Positions 1-5,968 of a stretch of 7,529 nt of DNA are shown here, piece after piece. Both the position numbers and the translations under genes were made by a program. This DNA is from UBA11524 sp964542315. Its GTDB lineage: Bacteria; Bacillota; Clostridia; Christensenellales; Aristaeellaceae. Location: NCBI GenBank assembly GCA_964542315.1, contig CAZIUA010000101.1:1-7529 (forward strand), in the 5' to 3' direction. A model generated the notes under the pieces. The model was not told where the DNA came from. It made no database searches and saw only the letters and a program-made list of their open reading frames with translations. The stretch's first letter is position 1. Every line of letters starts with the position of its first letter.

Positions 1-47
1 TCAAGTCAATAGGTTTACTGAAAAAGTTACACTTCATTCATGTTTTA

Positions 48-76
48 ACCGCCCGGACATTTTTCGTCCGGGCGGT
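48..76 (-). terminator. GC-rich hairpin after the HPr-like gene, probable terminator
   Basis: A perfect 11-bp inverted repeat (ACCGCCCGGAC and GTCCGGGCGGT) closes a 7-nt A/T-rich loop. It starts about 50 nt downstream of the HPr-like stop codon on the minus strand. The stem is very stable, but the transcript continues GGTTAAAACATG rather than a run of T, so it is not a textbook intrinsic terminator. It could also be a 3' end stabiliser or a bidirectional barrier. The plus strand also lacks a T-run after the stem. Confidence 0.55.
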
Positions 77-127
77 CTCGGTATCAATTATAAATCAGTT
101 CAAACTTCACATGTCCAGGGCGGTTAT

Positions 128-382
128 TTATGCAGGCATGCGGTATTGATCCACAAACGCGGGGATCACGCCGTCATGCGTATCGTTGACCAGATACATC
201 TCGTCCGGGAAATCGAACATCGTGTACATCACACCGATGACGGACTTGGCATTCACGCGGTGCATTCCGGAGCGACTCTCGATGGAGAACGAATCCTCGA
301 ATTGGCTCAGCCCCTGGATGAACGTCATCACCTCGGCCTGGCTGCTCAGGCGGATGTGTGCTCTGGCGTGCAGATTGCTCAT
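128..382 (-). CDS. HPr-like (PTS phosphocarrier-fold) protein without the His15 site
   Basis: This 84-residue protein has the size and layout of the HPr fold. Its clearest signature is VNAKSVIGVM at residues 43-52, matching the HPr region around regulatory Ser46, here Ser47. The upstream part (AHIRLSSQAEVMTFIQGLSQF) matches strand 1 and helix 1 of clostridial HPr-like proteins. In true HPr the phosphorylated His lies about 31 residues before this serine. Here that place is Ala16, so phosphate relay from enzyme I is unlikely. An LHARA string at residues 4-8 looks like the HPr active site but is 42 residues before the serine, so it is out of register. The start at 382 is preferred over an upstream ATG at 442 because AAGGAGG lies 8 nt before it and the upstream ATG falls at or before the predicted transcription start. 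The gene is monocistronic, with its own promoter. A regulatory or Crh-like role is inferred from the fold only. Confidence 0.75.
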   Translation of the reverse strand: MSNLHARAHIRLSSQAEVMTFIQGLSQFEDSFSIESRSGMHRVNAKSVIGVMYTMFDFPDEMYLVNDTHDGVIPAFVDQYRMPA

Positions 383-413
383 TGCGTTTTCCTCCTTGCC
401 TGGAAAAATATGG

Positions 414-436
414 GTCGGAATCGTTTTCATTCCGAC
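414..436 (-). promoter_or_regulatory. Palindrome at the transcription start of the HPr-like gene, cre-like
   Basis: A perfect 8-bp inverted repeat (GTCGGAAT and ATTCCGAC) surrounds a 7-nt GAAAACG loop. It begins just downstream of the -10 box, so it overlaps the expected start point near 436. On the minus strand, positions 429-416 read TGAAAACGATTCCG, which fits 12 of 14 positions of the CcpA cre consensus TGWAANCGNTNWCA. It could be a repressor operator or a 5'-end mRNA hairpin. The sequence alone does not decide. Confidence 0.45.
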
Positions 437-442
437 GCGCAC

Positions 443-471
443 ATCTTATCATGCGGAAGGCCGTTTGTCAA
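443..471 (-). promoter_or_regulatory. Sigma-A type promoter for the HPr-like gene
   Basis: The minus strand has a consensus -35 TTGACA (471-466), a 17-bp spacer and -10 TAAGAT (448-443), with TG one base ahead of the -10 (extended -10). The predicted start is near 436, giving a leader of about 54 nt before the ATG at 382. This is the closest match to consensus in the window and suggests high basal expression unless repressed. Confidence 0.88.
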
Positions 472-591
472 GAGCATTCTGCAAGTTTTACATATTCGCT
501 ACGTTTTTCTTGCAATCGGCATCGTTTTCTGTGACAGAATCTGCAAGATGTAACTTCTTTCCTGCATTCCGAGCCATTCACAGCAGCCAAA

Positions 592-619
592 TGGGCTCCC
601 TGCCGAAGCAGGGAGCCCA
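592..619 (-). terminator. C(UUCG)G hairpin after the solute-binding protein gene
   Basis: A perfect 12-bp stem (TGGGCTCCCTGC and its complement) is capped on the minus-strand transcript by a UUCG tetraloop closed by a C-G pair, one of the most stable RNA loops. It starts 15 nt after the stop codon of the binding-protein gene. What follows is ATTTGGCTGCTG, with only three consecutive T. It may terminate transcription or protect the 3' end of an abundant binding-protein mRNA. Confidence 0.7.
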
Positions 620-634
620 CGTTGTGGTCAGAAA

Positions 635-2254
635 TTACTCAGCAACGGGCAGCTTGGTGGACTGGCCAGCGTGATAGGCCTCCGCGCGCTCGTCAACGAT
701 GGCCTGGTAGCCAGCATCGGCGTAATCCTTCGCCAGCTTCTCGTACAGGGCATCGAACTCCTCCACAGAGCACATGGTCAGCTTGTCGCGATACTCCTGG
801 TACTTGGACAGCAGCTCGGTCTGATACTCGGTGGCGGCGCTCAGCACGACGGAGAAGTTGCAGTCGGACACAGCCCAGCCCTTTTCGGCCACTTCGACCT
901 GCTTGTAGTAGTTCTCGATCAGGTCAGCGGTGAAGTCCTCAGGCAGGCCAGCGGGAGAAGCAGCAGCGATGATGTTCTCGATGGTACCGGCGCTGCGAGC
1001 CTCGATGGCCACGCACCAGTAGTCCTTGGAGTTGTTGAAGCCCTGCTTCTTGTCGCCGGAGTAGTCAGCGATGGCCACGGGCAGACCGTCAACATAGTTG
1101 AAGTGCTCGCCCTCGAAGCCCCACTGCATGGTGAAGAGGTTCTCCTCCATGCGCATCCACTCCATGTACATCATGGCAGCCTTGATCTCGTCCTCGGTCG
1201 CGAGGGAGGAGAAGCCGATCATCATGCCGAAGGGGTTGTTGGCGCGGAAAGCGGGAACGGTGCCGCCCTCGACGTCGGCCTCGGTGGTCTGGACCTTCAC
1301 GGCCAGGTCAGCATCGGGGTTCTGAGCATAGAAGGCGTTGAGCCAATCCATGTCAGCGGAGATGTAGCCGCCGAACTGCACGGACTTGCCGTTGACGAAG
1401 TTCGCCTTGGCAGTCTCGCCGTCGGTGATGTAGTACTCAGGATCGATGAAGCCCAGGTTGTACTGCTCATTGACACGCTTCAGCAGGGCCTTGTTGGCAG
1501 CGCTGCCCAGAGCGGGGATGGCGTAGTCACCATAGGTGGCCCACTCCAGCTCGTCCAGGGGGAAGGTGCGGTAAGCGTAGTTCGGGTCAACGCCAGCGCC
1601 GGAGACCATCTGGCCGCCCAGGGGATGCTCGCAGATGCCCGCATCCACCAGCTTCTGGAGCATTTCCTTCTCCTCAGCCCAGGTGGTGGGATAGCTGTCG
1701 TAGCCGACCTGCTTCAGCCAGTCCTGACGGTACCAGGTGACGTAGGTGTAGTTGGTGTTGTAGTAGGGACGCTCGGCCAGAACGAAGAAGCGCTCGCCGT
1801 TCATCTCGGTGTAACCGATCTGATTCAGCTCCACCATACGGTTGTAGTAGGTGGGAGCGATCTGCTTGAACTGCTCGATGTCGTAGGTGGCCAGGTAGCC
1901 CTCGTCAGCCCACTGGGCCAGCTTGGGATAGTCATACTCCATCAGGATGGTGGGCAGATCCTTGTCCGCCGCCAGCAGGGAGTAGGCATTCAGCACGCTG
2001 CCACGGGCGATCGGCACAAACTCAACGGTGATGTTGTACTGATTGCCGAAGTTCTCCTGGATCCACTTCTCCCAGTAGTTCTCACCAATGGCGGGAACGC
2101 CAGCCGCGCCGCGGTCGTACACGGGGATCTTGATGGTAACGTTCTTCTCGAAGGGAGTCCAGGACGCGATGTCCGTAGCGTCCTCAGCGGTCGCGAAGCT
2201 GAACACGCTCAGGGTCAGCATCAGCGCCAGAATCAGGGAAACGATGCGCTTCAT
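635..2254 (-). CDS. Extracellular carbohydrate-binding protein of an LplABC-type ABC transporter
   Basis: This 539-residue protein is the ligand-capturing subunit of a sugar ABC importer (family 1 solute-binding proteins, LplA/YtcQ-like). Residues 1-23 form a Sec signal peptide: Lys-Arg, a hydrophobic core (IVSLILALMLTLSVF) and an ATA|ED signal peptidase I site. There is no lipobox cysteine, which is unusual for a Gram-positive binding protein. The mature part is rich in Tyr and Trp, for example TWYRQDWLKQVGYDSYPTTW, typical of sugar-binding clefts, and its length fits the 500-560 residue Lpl-type class. The start at 2254 is chosen because AAGGAGG lies 7 nt upstream and the signal peptide begins there. 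Upstream in-frame residues from 2329 have no ribosome site. It is the last gene of the operon, 164 nt after the second permease. The ligand cannot be read from the sequence; oligosaccharides are likely for this family. Confidence 0.9.
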   Translation of the reverse strand: MKRIVSLILALMLTLSVFSFATAEDATDIASWTPFEKNVTIKIPVYDRGAAGVPAIGENYWEKWIQENFGNQYNITVEFVPIARGSVLNAYSLLAADKDLPTILMEYDYPKLAQWADEGYLATYDIEQFKQIAPTYYNRMVELNQIGYTEMNGERFFVLAERPYYNTNYTYVTWYRQDWLKQVGYDSYPTTWAEEKEMLQKLVDAGICEHPLGGQMVSGAGVDPNYAYRTFPLDELEWATYGDYAIPALGSAANKALLKRVNEQYNLGFIDPEYYITDGETAKANFVNGKSVQFGGYISADMDWLNAFYAQNPDADLAVKVQTTEADVEGGTVPAFRANNPFGMMIGFSSLATEDEIKAAMMYMEWMRMEENLFTMQWGFEGEHFNYVDGLPVAIADYSGDKKQGFNNSKDYWCVAIEARSAGTIENIIAAASPAGLPEDFTADLIENYYKQVEVAEKGWAVSDCNFSVVLSAATEYQTELLSKYQEYRDKLTMCSVEEFDALYEKLAKDYADAGYQAIVDERAEAYHAGQSTKLPVAE

Positions 2255-2336
2255 GGGGGTACCTCCTTGATGATTTATGATCTTGACGGATGGCTCCGCC
2301 AGAAATCCGACGTTGGGGAAATGATGCATGCTGGTT

Positions 2337-2419
2337 CGCGTAAAACGGGGCGATGCCCCTCGCGGAAGCAGGTTGGTCGTTCCGTATGCTCAATCGCGCA
2401 AAACGGGTCGAAGCCCCCT
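2337..2419 (-). repeat. Two imperfect direct repeats with hairpin potential between permease and binding-protein genes
   Basis: Plus-strand units CGCGTAAAACGGGGCGATG... (2337-2360) and CGCGCAAAACGGGTCGAAG... (2395-2419) differ at only a few positions and are 58 nt apart. Read as minus-strand RNA, each gives a short G/C hairpin followed by GTTTTNCGCG, where N is A or G, which resembles weak terminators. The first has a clean GGGGC-ATC-GCCCC stem. The second has only a short stem and begins at the stop codon of the second permease. They may set relative expression of the binding protein by partial termination or RNA processing. No promoter resembling the consensus was seen in this 164-nt spacer. 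Confidence 0.5.
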
Positions 2420-3354
2420 TAGCCCTTCACGGCACCTACCATGATGCCCTTGACGAAGTACTTCTGCAGGAAGGGGTAGATGCAGATGACCGGGATGGTG
2501 ACGAACATGATCATGGCCGCCTGGAGCACTTCGGGCGTGCTGGTGACAGCCGCCGCCTCGGAGAGCTGCGCCGTCTGCGCCTCCTGTGCGGAGGACACCA
2601 TCTGATACAGCTTGTACTGCACCATCTTCAGCGCGTCGGTCTTAATGTAATACATGTTGTCGGAGTAGGAATTCCAGCGGCCGACCGCGTAGAACAGGGA
2701 CAGAGTCGCCAGGATGGGCTTGGACAGGGGCAGCACGATCTTGAACAGGATCTGGAAGTTGGTCGCGCCGTCCAGGAAGGCGGATTCCTCCAGGCTGTCC
2801 GGGATGTTCGCCTGGAAGTAGGTCTTCATGATCAGCATGTTGTAGGGCGAGTAGATCAGGGGCCAGATCAGCACCCACATGGTGTCGATGATGTTCAGGC
2901 CGCTCTTGCCCAGCAGCAGGTAGGTCGGGATCAGGCCGGCGCTGAAGTACATGGGGATCATCAGCAGGAAGGTGATGCCCGTGCGGCCCTTCAGGCGCTT
3001 CTTGGACAGGGGGTACGCCGCGCAGGTACACACGATCATGCCCAGCAGGGTGAAGATCAGCGTCACCATTGCGCTGTAACCCATGGAGTAGGTCAGGCTG
3101 CCGTCCTTGAAGATGGAGGTGTACGCCGCAAAGGTGATGTCCTTGGGCCAGAAGTACACATCCTTGGCGATGACGTAGCTGTCCGCAGAGATGGACTTCG
3201 CCGCCAGGTGGATGAACGGGAGCACACAGGTCGCACACAGCACCACAAAGATGAACATCATGATCGCGTCGCTGATCTGGAATTTTTTCACCGCACCGCT
3301 GCCATCGGAGGTGAAGGATTCAGCACTGCGTTCGATTTCCTTTTTCTTAGCCAT
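2419..3354 (-). CDS. Carbohydrate ABC transporter permease, LplC/YtcP (MalG-like) type
   Basis: This 311-residue inner-membrane permease is one half of the transport channel. Hydrophobic segments are visible near residues 30-50, 92-115, 127-148, 155-175, 208-224 and 278-297. The ATPase-contacting EAA loop is clear at about 189-213 (LEESAFLDGATNF...IVLPLSKP), and the C-terminus FVKGIMVGAVKG is typical of LplC/YtcP proteins. The N-terminal 25 residues are charged and cytoplasmic. The start is supported by AAAGGAGGGG six nt upstream. That ribosome site overlaps the TAA stop of the preceding permease, and only 14 nt separate the two genes, so they are very likely cotranscribed and translationally coupled. 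It should pair with the LplB-type subunit. Length and motifs are complete, with no sign of damage. Confidence 0.93.
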   Translation of the reverse strand: MAKKKEIERSAESFTSDGSGAVKKFQISDAIMMFIFVVLCATCVLPFIHLAAKSISADSYVIAKDVYFWPKDITFAAYTSIFKDGSLTYSMGYSAMVTLIFTLLGMIVCTCAAYPLSKKRLKGRTGITFLLMIPMYFSAGLIPTYLLLGKSGLNIIDTMWVLIWPLIYSPYNMLIMKTYFQANIPDSLEESAFLDGATNFQILFKIVLPLSKPILATLSLFYAVGRWNSYSDNMYYIKTDALKMVQYKLYQMVSSAQEAQTAQLSEAAAVTSTPEVLQAAMIMFVTIPVICIYPFLQKYFVKGIMVGAVKG

Positions 3355-3368
3355 ACTTCACCCCTCCT

Positions 3369-4319
3369 TTACAGCAGGCCGTCTTCGCCGATCTTCTTGG
3401 CGAAAGCGTCGGACAGCAGAACCAGCATCACGCCCACCAGGGACTGGAAGAGGTTCACCGTCGTGGCCATGGAGAACTTATTGCTGCCCAGGCCCTTTTC
3501 GTAGACATAGACAGCCAGCTGATACTGATATTCCTTGACCTGGGAGTTGCCCAGCGCGGTCAGACGCTCCAGGTTGCTGCCCATCACGCGGCCCAGGTTC
3601 ATGATCAGCATGGTGACGATGGTGCCCTTGATGGCCGGGAGGGTGATGTACCACATGCGCTTCCAGCGGCCGGCGCCGTCGATCATCGCGGCCTCATACT
3701 GTTCGCCGGGCACGCCGGTGATCGCCGCCAGGTAGATGATGGTGCCCCAGCCCATGCCCTGCCAAACGGCCAGAAGCAGATAGGTCCAGGCCCAGTGGGT
3801 GGGTTCGGTCAGGAAGGGGATACCCTTGTCGATGATGCCGAAATTCATCAGCGCCATATTGACCAGGCCGGTCGACGGGCGGAACATGGTGTATGCCACG
3901 CTGCCGATGATGGCCCAGGACAGGAAGTGGGGCAGGTAAAGGATGGTCTGCGTGACCTTCTTGAAGCGGGGATAGCGCAGCTCGTTGAGCATGAGCGCCA
4001 GGATGATGGGCATCGGGAAGCCGATGACCAGGTCCGCCAGGTTGAAGGTGATGGAATTGCGCAGGGCCTTGAAGAAGTCCTTGTCGTTGAACACCTTGAT
4101 GATGGTGTCAAAACCGACCCATTTGCTGCCCGCGTAGCCCTTGATGGGCTTGTAATCCATGAAGATCATCCGCAGGCCGGGATACGCCGCGTAGTTGAAG
4201 ATGATGACCACCGCAATGGGGAACAGCAGCAGCAGATAGAGCTGCCAGTCGCGCTTGAACGCATTCCGCCAGGAAGTGGTGCTCACCAGTTCACCGCCGA
4301 CTTTCTTGTATTTGCCCAT
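3369..4319 (-). CDS. Carbohydrate ABC transporter permease, LplB (MalF/UgpA-like) type
   Basis: This 316-residue membrane permease is the partner of the following LplC-type subunit. Recognisable LplB features are the N-terminal RDWQLYLLLLFPIAVVIIFNYAAYPG segment at residues 23-48, split here as RDWQLYLLLLFPIAV and VIIFNYAAYPG, the NSITFNLADLVIGFPMPI stretch near 88-105, and the EAA loop at about 208-232 (YEAAMIDGAGRWKRM, then ITLPAIK). It is the first gene of the uptake operon. An in-frame ATG at 4325 lies only 3 nt after GGAGG, too close for efficient initiation. The ATG at 4319 is 9 nt away and gives MGKYKK, so it is preferred. A 6-bp inverted repeat overlaps that ribosome site. No ATPase gene lies in the operon, so the complex must borrow one, probably MsmX-like, as known for this family in Bacillus. 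Confidence 0.93.
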   Translation of the reverse strand: MGKYKKVGGELVSTTSWRNAFKRDWQLYLLLLFPIAVVIIFNYAAYPGLRMIFMDYKPIKGYAGSKWVGFDTIIKVFNDKDFFKALRNSITFNLADLVIGFPMPIILALMLNELRYPRFKKVTQTILYLPHFLSWAIIGSVAYTMFRPSTGLVNMALMNFGIIDKGIPFLTEPTHWAWTYLLLAVWQGMGWGTIIYLAAITGVPGEQYEAAMIDGAGRWKRMWYITLPAIKGTIVTMLIMNLGRVMGSNLERLTALGNSQVKEYQYQLAVYVYEKGLGSNKFSMATTVNLFQSLVGVMLVLLSDAFAKKIGEDGLL

Positions 4320-4325
4320 TCGCAT

Positions 4326-4341
4326 GTACCTCCTTAGGTAC
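4326..4341 (-). promoter_or_regulatory. Inverted repeat overlapping the ribosome site of the LplB-type gene
   Basis: The minus strand reads GTACCT-AAGG-AGGTAC, a perfect 6-bp inverted repeat in which the Shine-Dalgarno AAGGAGG forms the loop and part of the 3' arm. Folding would partly hide the ribosome site. It decides the start choice, because the repeat ends directly before the ATG at 4325, leaving the ATG at 4319 as the more likely start. A regulatory role is inference only. Confidence 0.4.
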
Positions 4342-4405
4342 CCGCCCTCGTCCGGGTCGCTGCTGAGGGAGAGTGATGTCCCTTTGTGGTTCTTTCGATG
4401 GATTC

Positions 4406-4435
4406 ATTATAGCGCATGCACATGGACGCTTCCAA
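4406..4435 (-). promoter_or_regulatory. Promoter of the sugar transporter operon
   Basis: A consensus -10 TATAAT (4411-4406, minus strand) has TTGGAA (4435-4430) as -35, 4 of 6 matches to TTGACA, with an 18-bp spacer. The predicted start near 4399 gives a leader of about 80 nt before the ATG at 4319. The weaker -35 and longer spacing fit a promoter that may need an activator. Confidence 0.7.
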
Positions 4436-4686
4436 CCGTAAAGCAATCGAACACTGCCCACATACGACCTTTTACGGCGTTTTCACGCGCTGATTTTATC
4501 TTTTTTCTCCCTTACTGGTTGCAGATTGAACAAATTACACATCTTTTTAATGGAAAACTGCCCAGAATTCCTTCAAAATGGAGGGTCGTTGATGCTCTTT
4601 CAGGTTTTCTTCATGCTCAAATTTGCGATATTTCGCGTTAAGTCGTCTAATTCGGTCGCATGCAGGCACAGATCATCCATGCACGC
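4436..4686. other. Non-coding spacer between the sugar operon promoter and the rplA terminator
   Basis: This AT-richer stretch of about 250 bases lies between two transcription units and contains no convincing gene. The visible structures are minor: a GCGT-GAAA-ACGC hairpin (4477-4488) whose minus-strand TGAAAACG core resembles part of a cre site, about 50 bp upstream of the -35, and GCGA-AATA-TCGC (4626-4637). The region could hold activator sites for the transporter promoter, but no clear operator pair was recognised. Confidence 0.5.
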
Positions 4687-4725
4687 AAAAAAAGCGCCAC
4701 CCGCCTTGTGAGCGGAATGGCGCTT
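4687..4725 (-). terminator. Intrinsic terminator of the rplK-rplA transcript
   Basis: On the minus strand an AAGCGCCA...TGGCGCTT stem, extended by an inner CCGC/GCGG helix after a small internal loop, is followed by seven T. It begins 11 nt after the rplA stop. This is the only textbook intrinsic terminator in the window and marks the end of the ribosomal protein operon. Confidence 0.93.
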
Positions 4726-4736
4726 CAGTTCTGCAA

Positions 4737-5426
4737 TTAGAACTTCAGGGGATTGACGCGGACGGAGGGACCCATGGTGCTGCTCAGATACAGAGAGCGG
4801 ATGTAGGTGCCCTTCGCGGCGGCGGGCTTCGCCTTGTTGATCGCGTCCATCAGGGTCTGCAGGTTCTCCTGGAGCTTCTGGGAGCCGAAGGAGACCTTGC
4901 CGATGGGGCAGTGGATGATGGCGGTCTTGTCCAGACGATACTCAACCTTACCAGCCTTGATGTCAGCGATGGCCTTGGTGACGTCCATGGTGACAGTGCC
5001 GGACTTGGGGTTGGGCATCAGGCCCTTGGGGCCCAGGATACGACCGATGCGGCCGATCAGACCCATCATGTCGGGGGTGGCAACGCAAACGTCGAAGTCG
5101 AACCAGTTCTCCTGCTGGATCTTGGTGATCATGTCCTGATCGCCAACGTAGTCAGCGCCGGCAGCGCGGGCTTCGTCAGCCTTGGCGCCCTTGGCGATGA
5201 CCAGCACGCGGATGTTGCGGCCGGTGCCGTGGGGCAGGACCACAGCGCCACGAACCTGCTGGTCCGCATGACGGGGGTCAACACCCAGACGGATGTGAGC
5301 CTCGACGGTCTCGTCGAACTTGGCCTTGCCGGTGGAAACCACCAGCTCGGTGGCCTGATCAGGATCGTACTGATTCAGATGATCGATCAGCTTCACGCTG
5401 TCCTGGTACTTCTTACCATGCTTCAT
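4737..5426 (-). CDS. rplA: 50S ribosomal protein L1
   Basis: This 229-residue protein has the usual bacterial L1 length. It binds 23S rRNA at the mobile L1 stalk, helps release of E-site tRNA, and in many bacteria represses its own operon by binding an rRNA-like mRNA element. The family signature IGRIGRILGPKGLMPNPK starts near residue 124, and the C-terminus has the expected STMGPSVRVNPLKF. The start at 5426 (MKHGKKYQDS) is chosen because GGGAGG lies 8 nt upstream and it matches the family N-terminus. Twenty in-frame residues upstream, from 5486, run through the regulatory element and are not expected to be translated. The gene follows rplK by 93 nt. It ends at a strong terminator instead of continuing into rplJ and rplL. 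Confidence 0.98.
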   Translation of the reverse strand: MKHGKKYQDSVKLIDHLNQYDPDQATELVVSTGKAKFDETVEAHIRLGVDPRHADQQVRGAVVLPHGTGRNIRVLVIAKGAKADEARAAGADYVGDQDMITKIQQENWFDFDVCVATPDMMGLIGRIGRILGPKGLMPNPKSGTVTMDVTKAIADIKAGKVEYRLDKTAIIHCPIGKVSFGSQKLQENLQTLMDAINKAKPAAAKGTYIRSLYLSSTMGPSVRVNPLKF

Positions 5427-5440
5427 TTCAAATTCCTCCC

Positions 5441-5473
5441 ATGTGGTATTAGCGGCACTATGTCCTCCCACAT
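5441..5473 (-). promoter_or_regulatory. L1-binding 23S rRNA mimic in the rplA leader
   Basis: On the minus strand ATGTGGGAGG is followed 13 nt later by AATACCACAT, forming a 6-bp ATGTGG/CCACAT stem with an asymmetric internal loop. The strings GTGGGAGG and AATACCAC also occur in the 23S rRNA L1-stalk region (E. coli GGTGGGAGGC... and ...AAATACCACC, from memory). The 3' arm directly abuts the rplA ribosome site GGGAGG, so bound L1 would block initiation. This is autogenous control by molecular mimicry, well known for L1. Confidence 0.8.
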
Positions 5474-5519
5474 TGATCAGGGGCAATCAAACCCCGGTTA
5501 AATCAGGCTCCGCTGGGGA

Positions 5520-5945
5520 TTACTCCTCGACGGTGACGCCCATGGAACGGGCAGTACCCTTGACCATGGACATGGCGGCCTCGATGCTGGCGGCGTTCAG
5601 GTCGGGCATCTTGGTGGTCGCGATCTGACGCAGCTGCTCCTTGGTCAGCTGACCCACCTTGTCCTTGTTGGGCTTGGCGGAAGCAGTGTCGAGGTTCAGC
5701 GCCTTCTTGATCAGCACCGGAACCGGGGGGGTCTTGGTGATGAAGGTGAAGGTACGGTCAGAGTACACGGTGATGACGACGGGGATGACCAGGCCGACGT
5801 CATTCTTGGTGCGCTCGTTGAATTCCTTACAGAAACCGGGGATGTTCACGCCGTGCTGACCCAGGGCAGGGCCGATAGGCGGAGCAGGATTGGCCTTGCC
5901 GGCAGCAACCTGCAGCTTGATGAAAGCAGTAACCTTCTTGGCCAT
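5520..5945 (-). CDS. rplK: 50S ribosomal protein L11
   Basis: This 141-residue protein has the exact usual length. L11 forms the base of the GTPase-associated centre with L10 and L7/L12 and contacts EF-G, release factors and RelA. The N-terminal domain has the proline-rich PPIGPALGQHGVNI at 22-35 and FCKEFN near 38-43. The linker region has TKTPPVPVLIKKA at 70-82, a slight variant of the common TKTPPAAVLLKKA. The C-terminal rRNA-binding domain carries MVKGTARSMGV at 127-137. AGGAGG lies 10 nt before the ATG. A small GCCAT-TACA-ATGGC inverted repeat at 5941-5954 contains the start codon. The gene lies 187 nt after nusG, behind a structured leader with its own L1-binding-like element. Confidence 0.98.
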   Translation of the reverse strand: MAKKVTAFIKLQVAAGKANPAPPIGPALGQHGVNIPGFCKEFNERTKNDVGLVIPVVITVYSDRTFTFITKTPPVPVLIKKALNLDTASAKPNKDKVGQLTKEQLRQIATTKMPDLNAASIEAAMSMVKGTARSMGVTVEE

Positions 5946-5968
5946 TGTAATGGCACCTCCTAAAAAAT

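Noticed and set aside
671..2422. A 583-codon open frame on the plus strand opposite the binding-protein gene
   Set aside because: It is a shadow of the minus-strand gene, rich in Val, Gly, Leu and His without domain features. It has no ribosome site, while the opposite frame has a clear signal peptide and family match.
2353..3504. A 383-codon plus-strand open frame opposite the permeases
   Set aside because: Its composition (His, Asp, Gln, Arg-rich) is that of an antisense GC-rich frame. The minus strand encodes a full LplC permease with an EAA motif.
4255..4711. Small plus-strand frames in the spacer right of the transporter operon
   Set aside because: No ribosome site or recognisable protein. 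They overlap the promoter, and one runs into the rplA terminator.
4623..5501. A 292-codon plus-strand frame opposite rplA
   Set aside because: It is antisense to an unmistakable L1 gene and reads through that gene's terminator hairpin.
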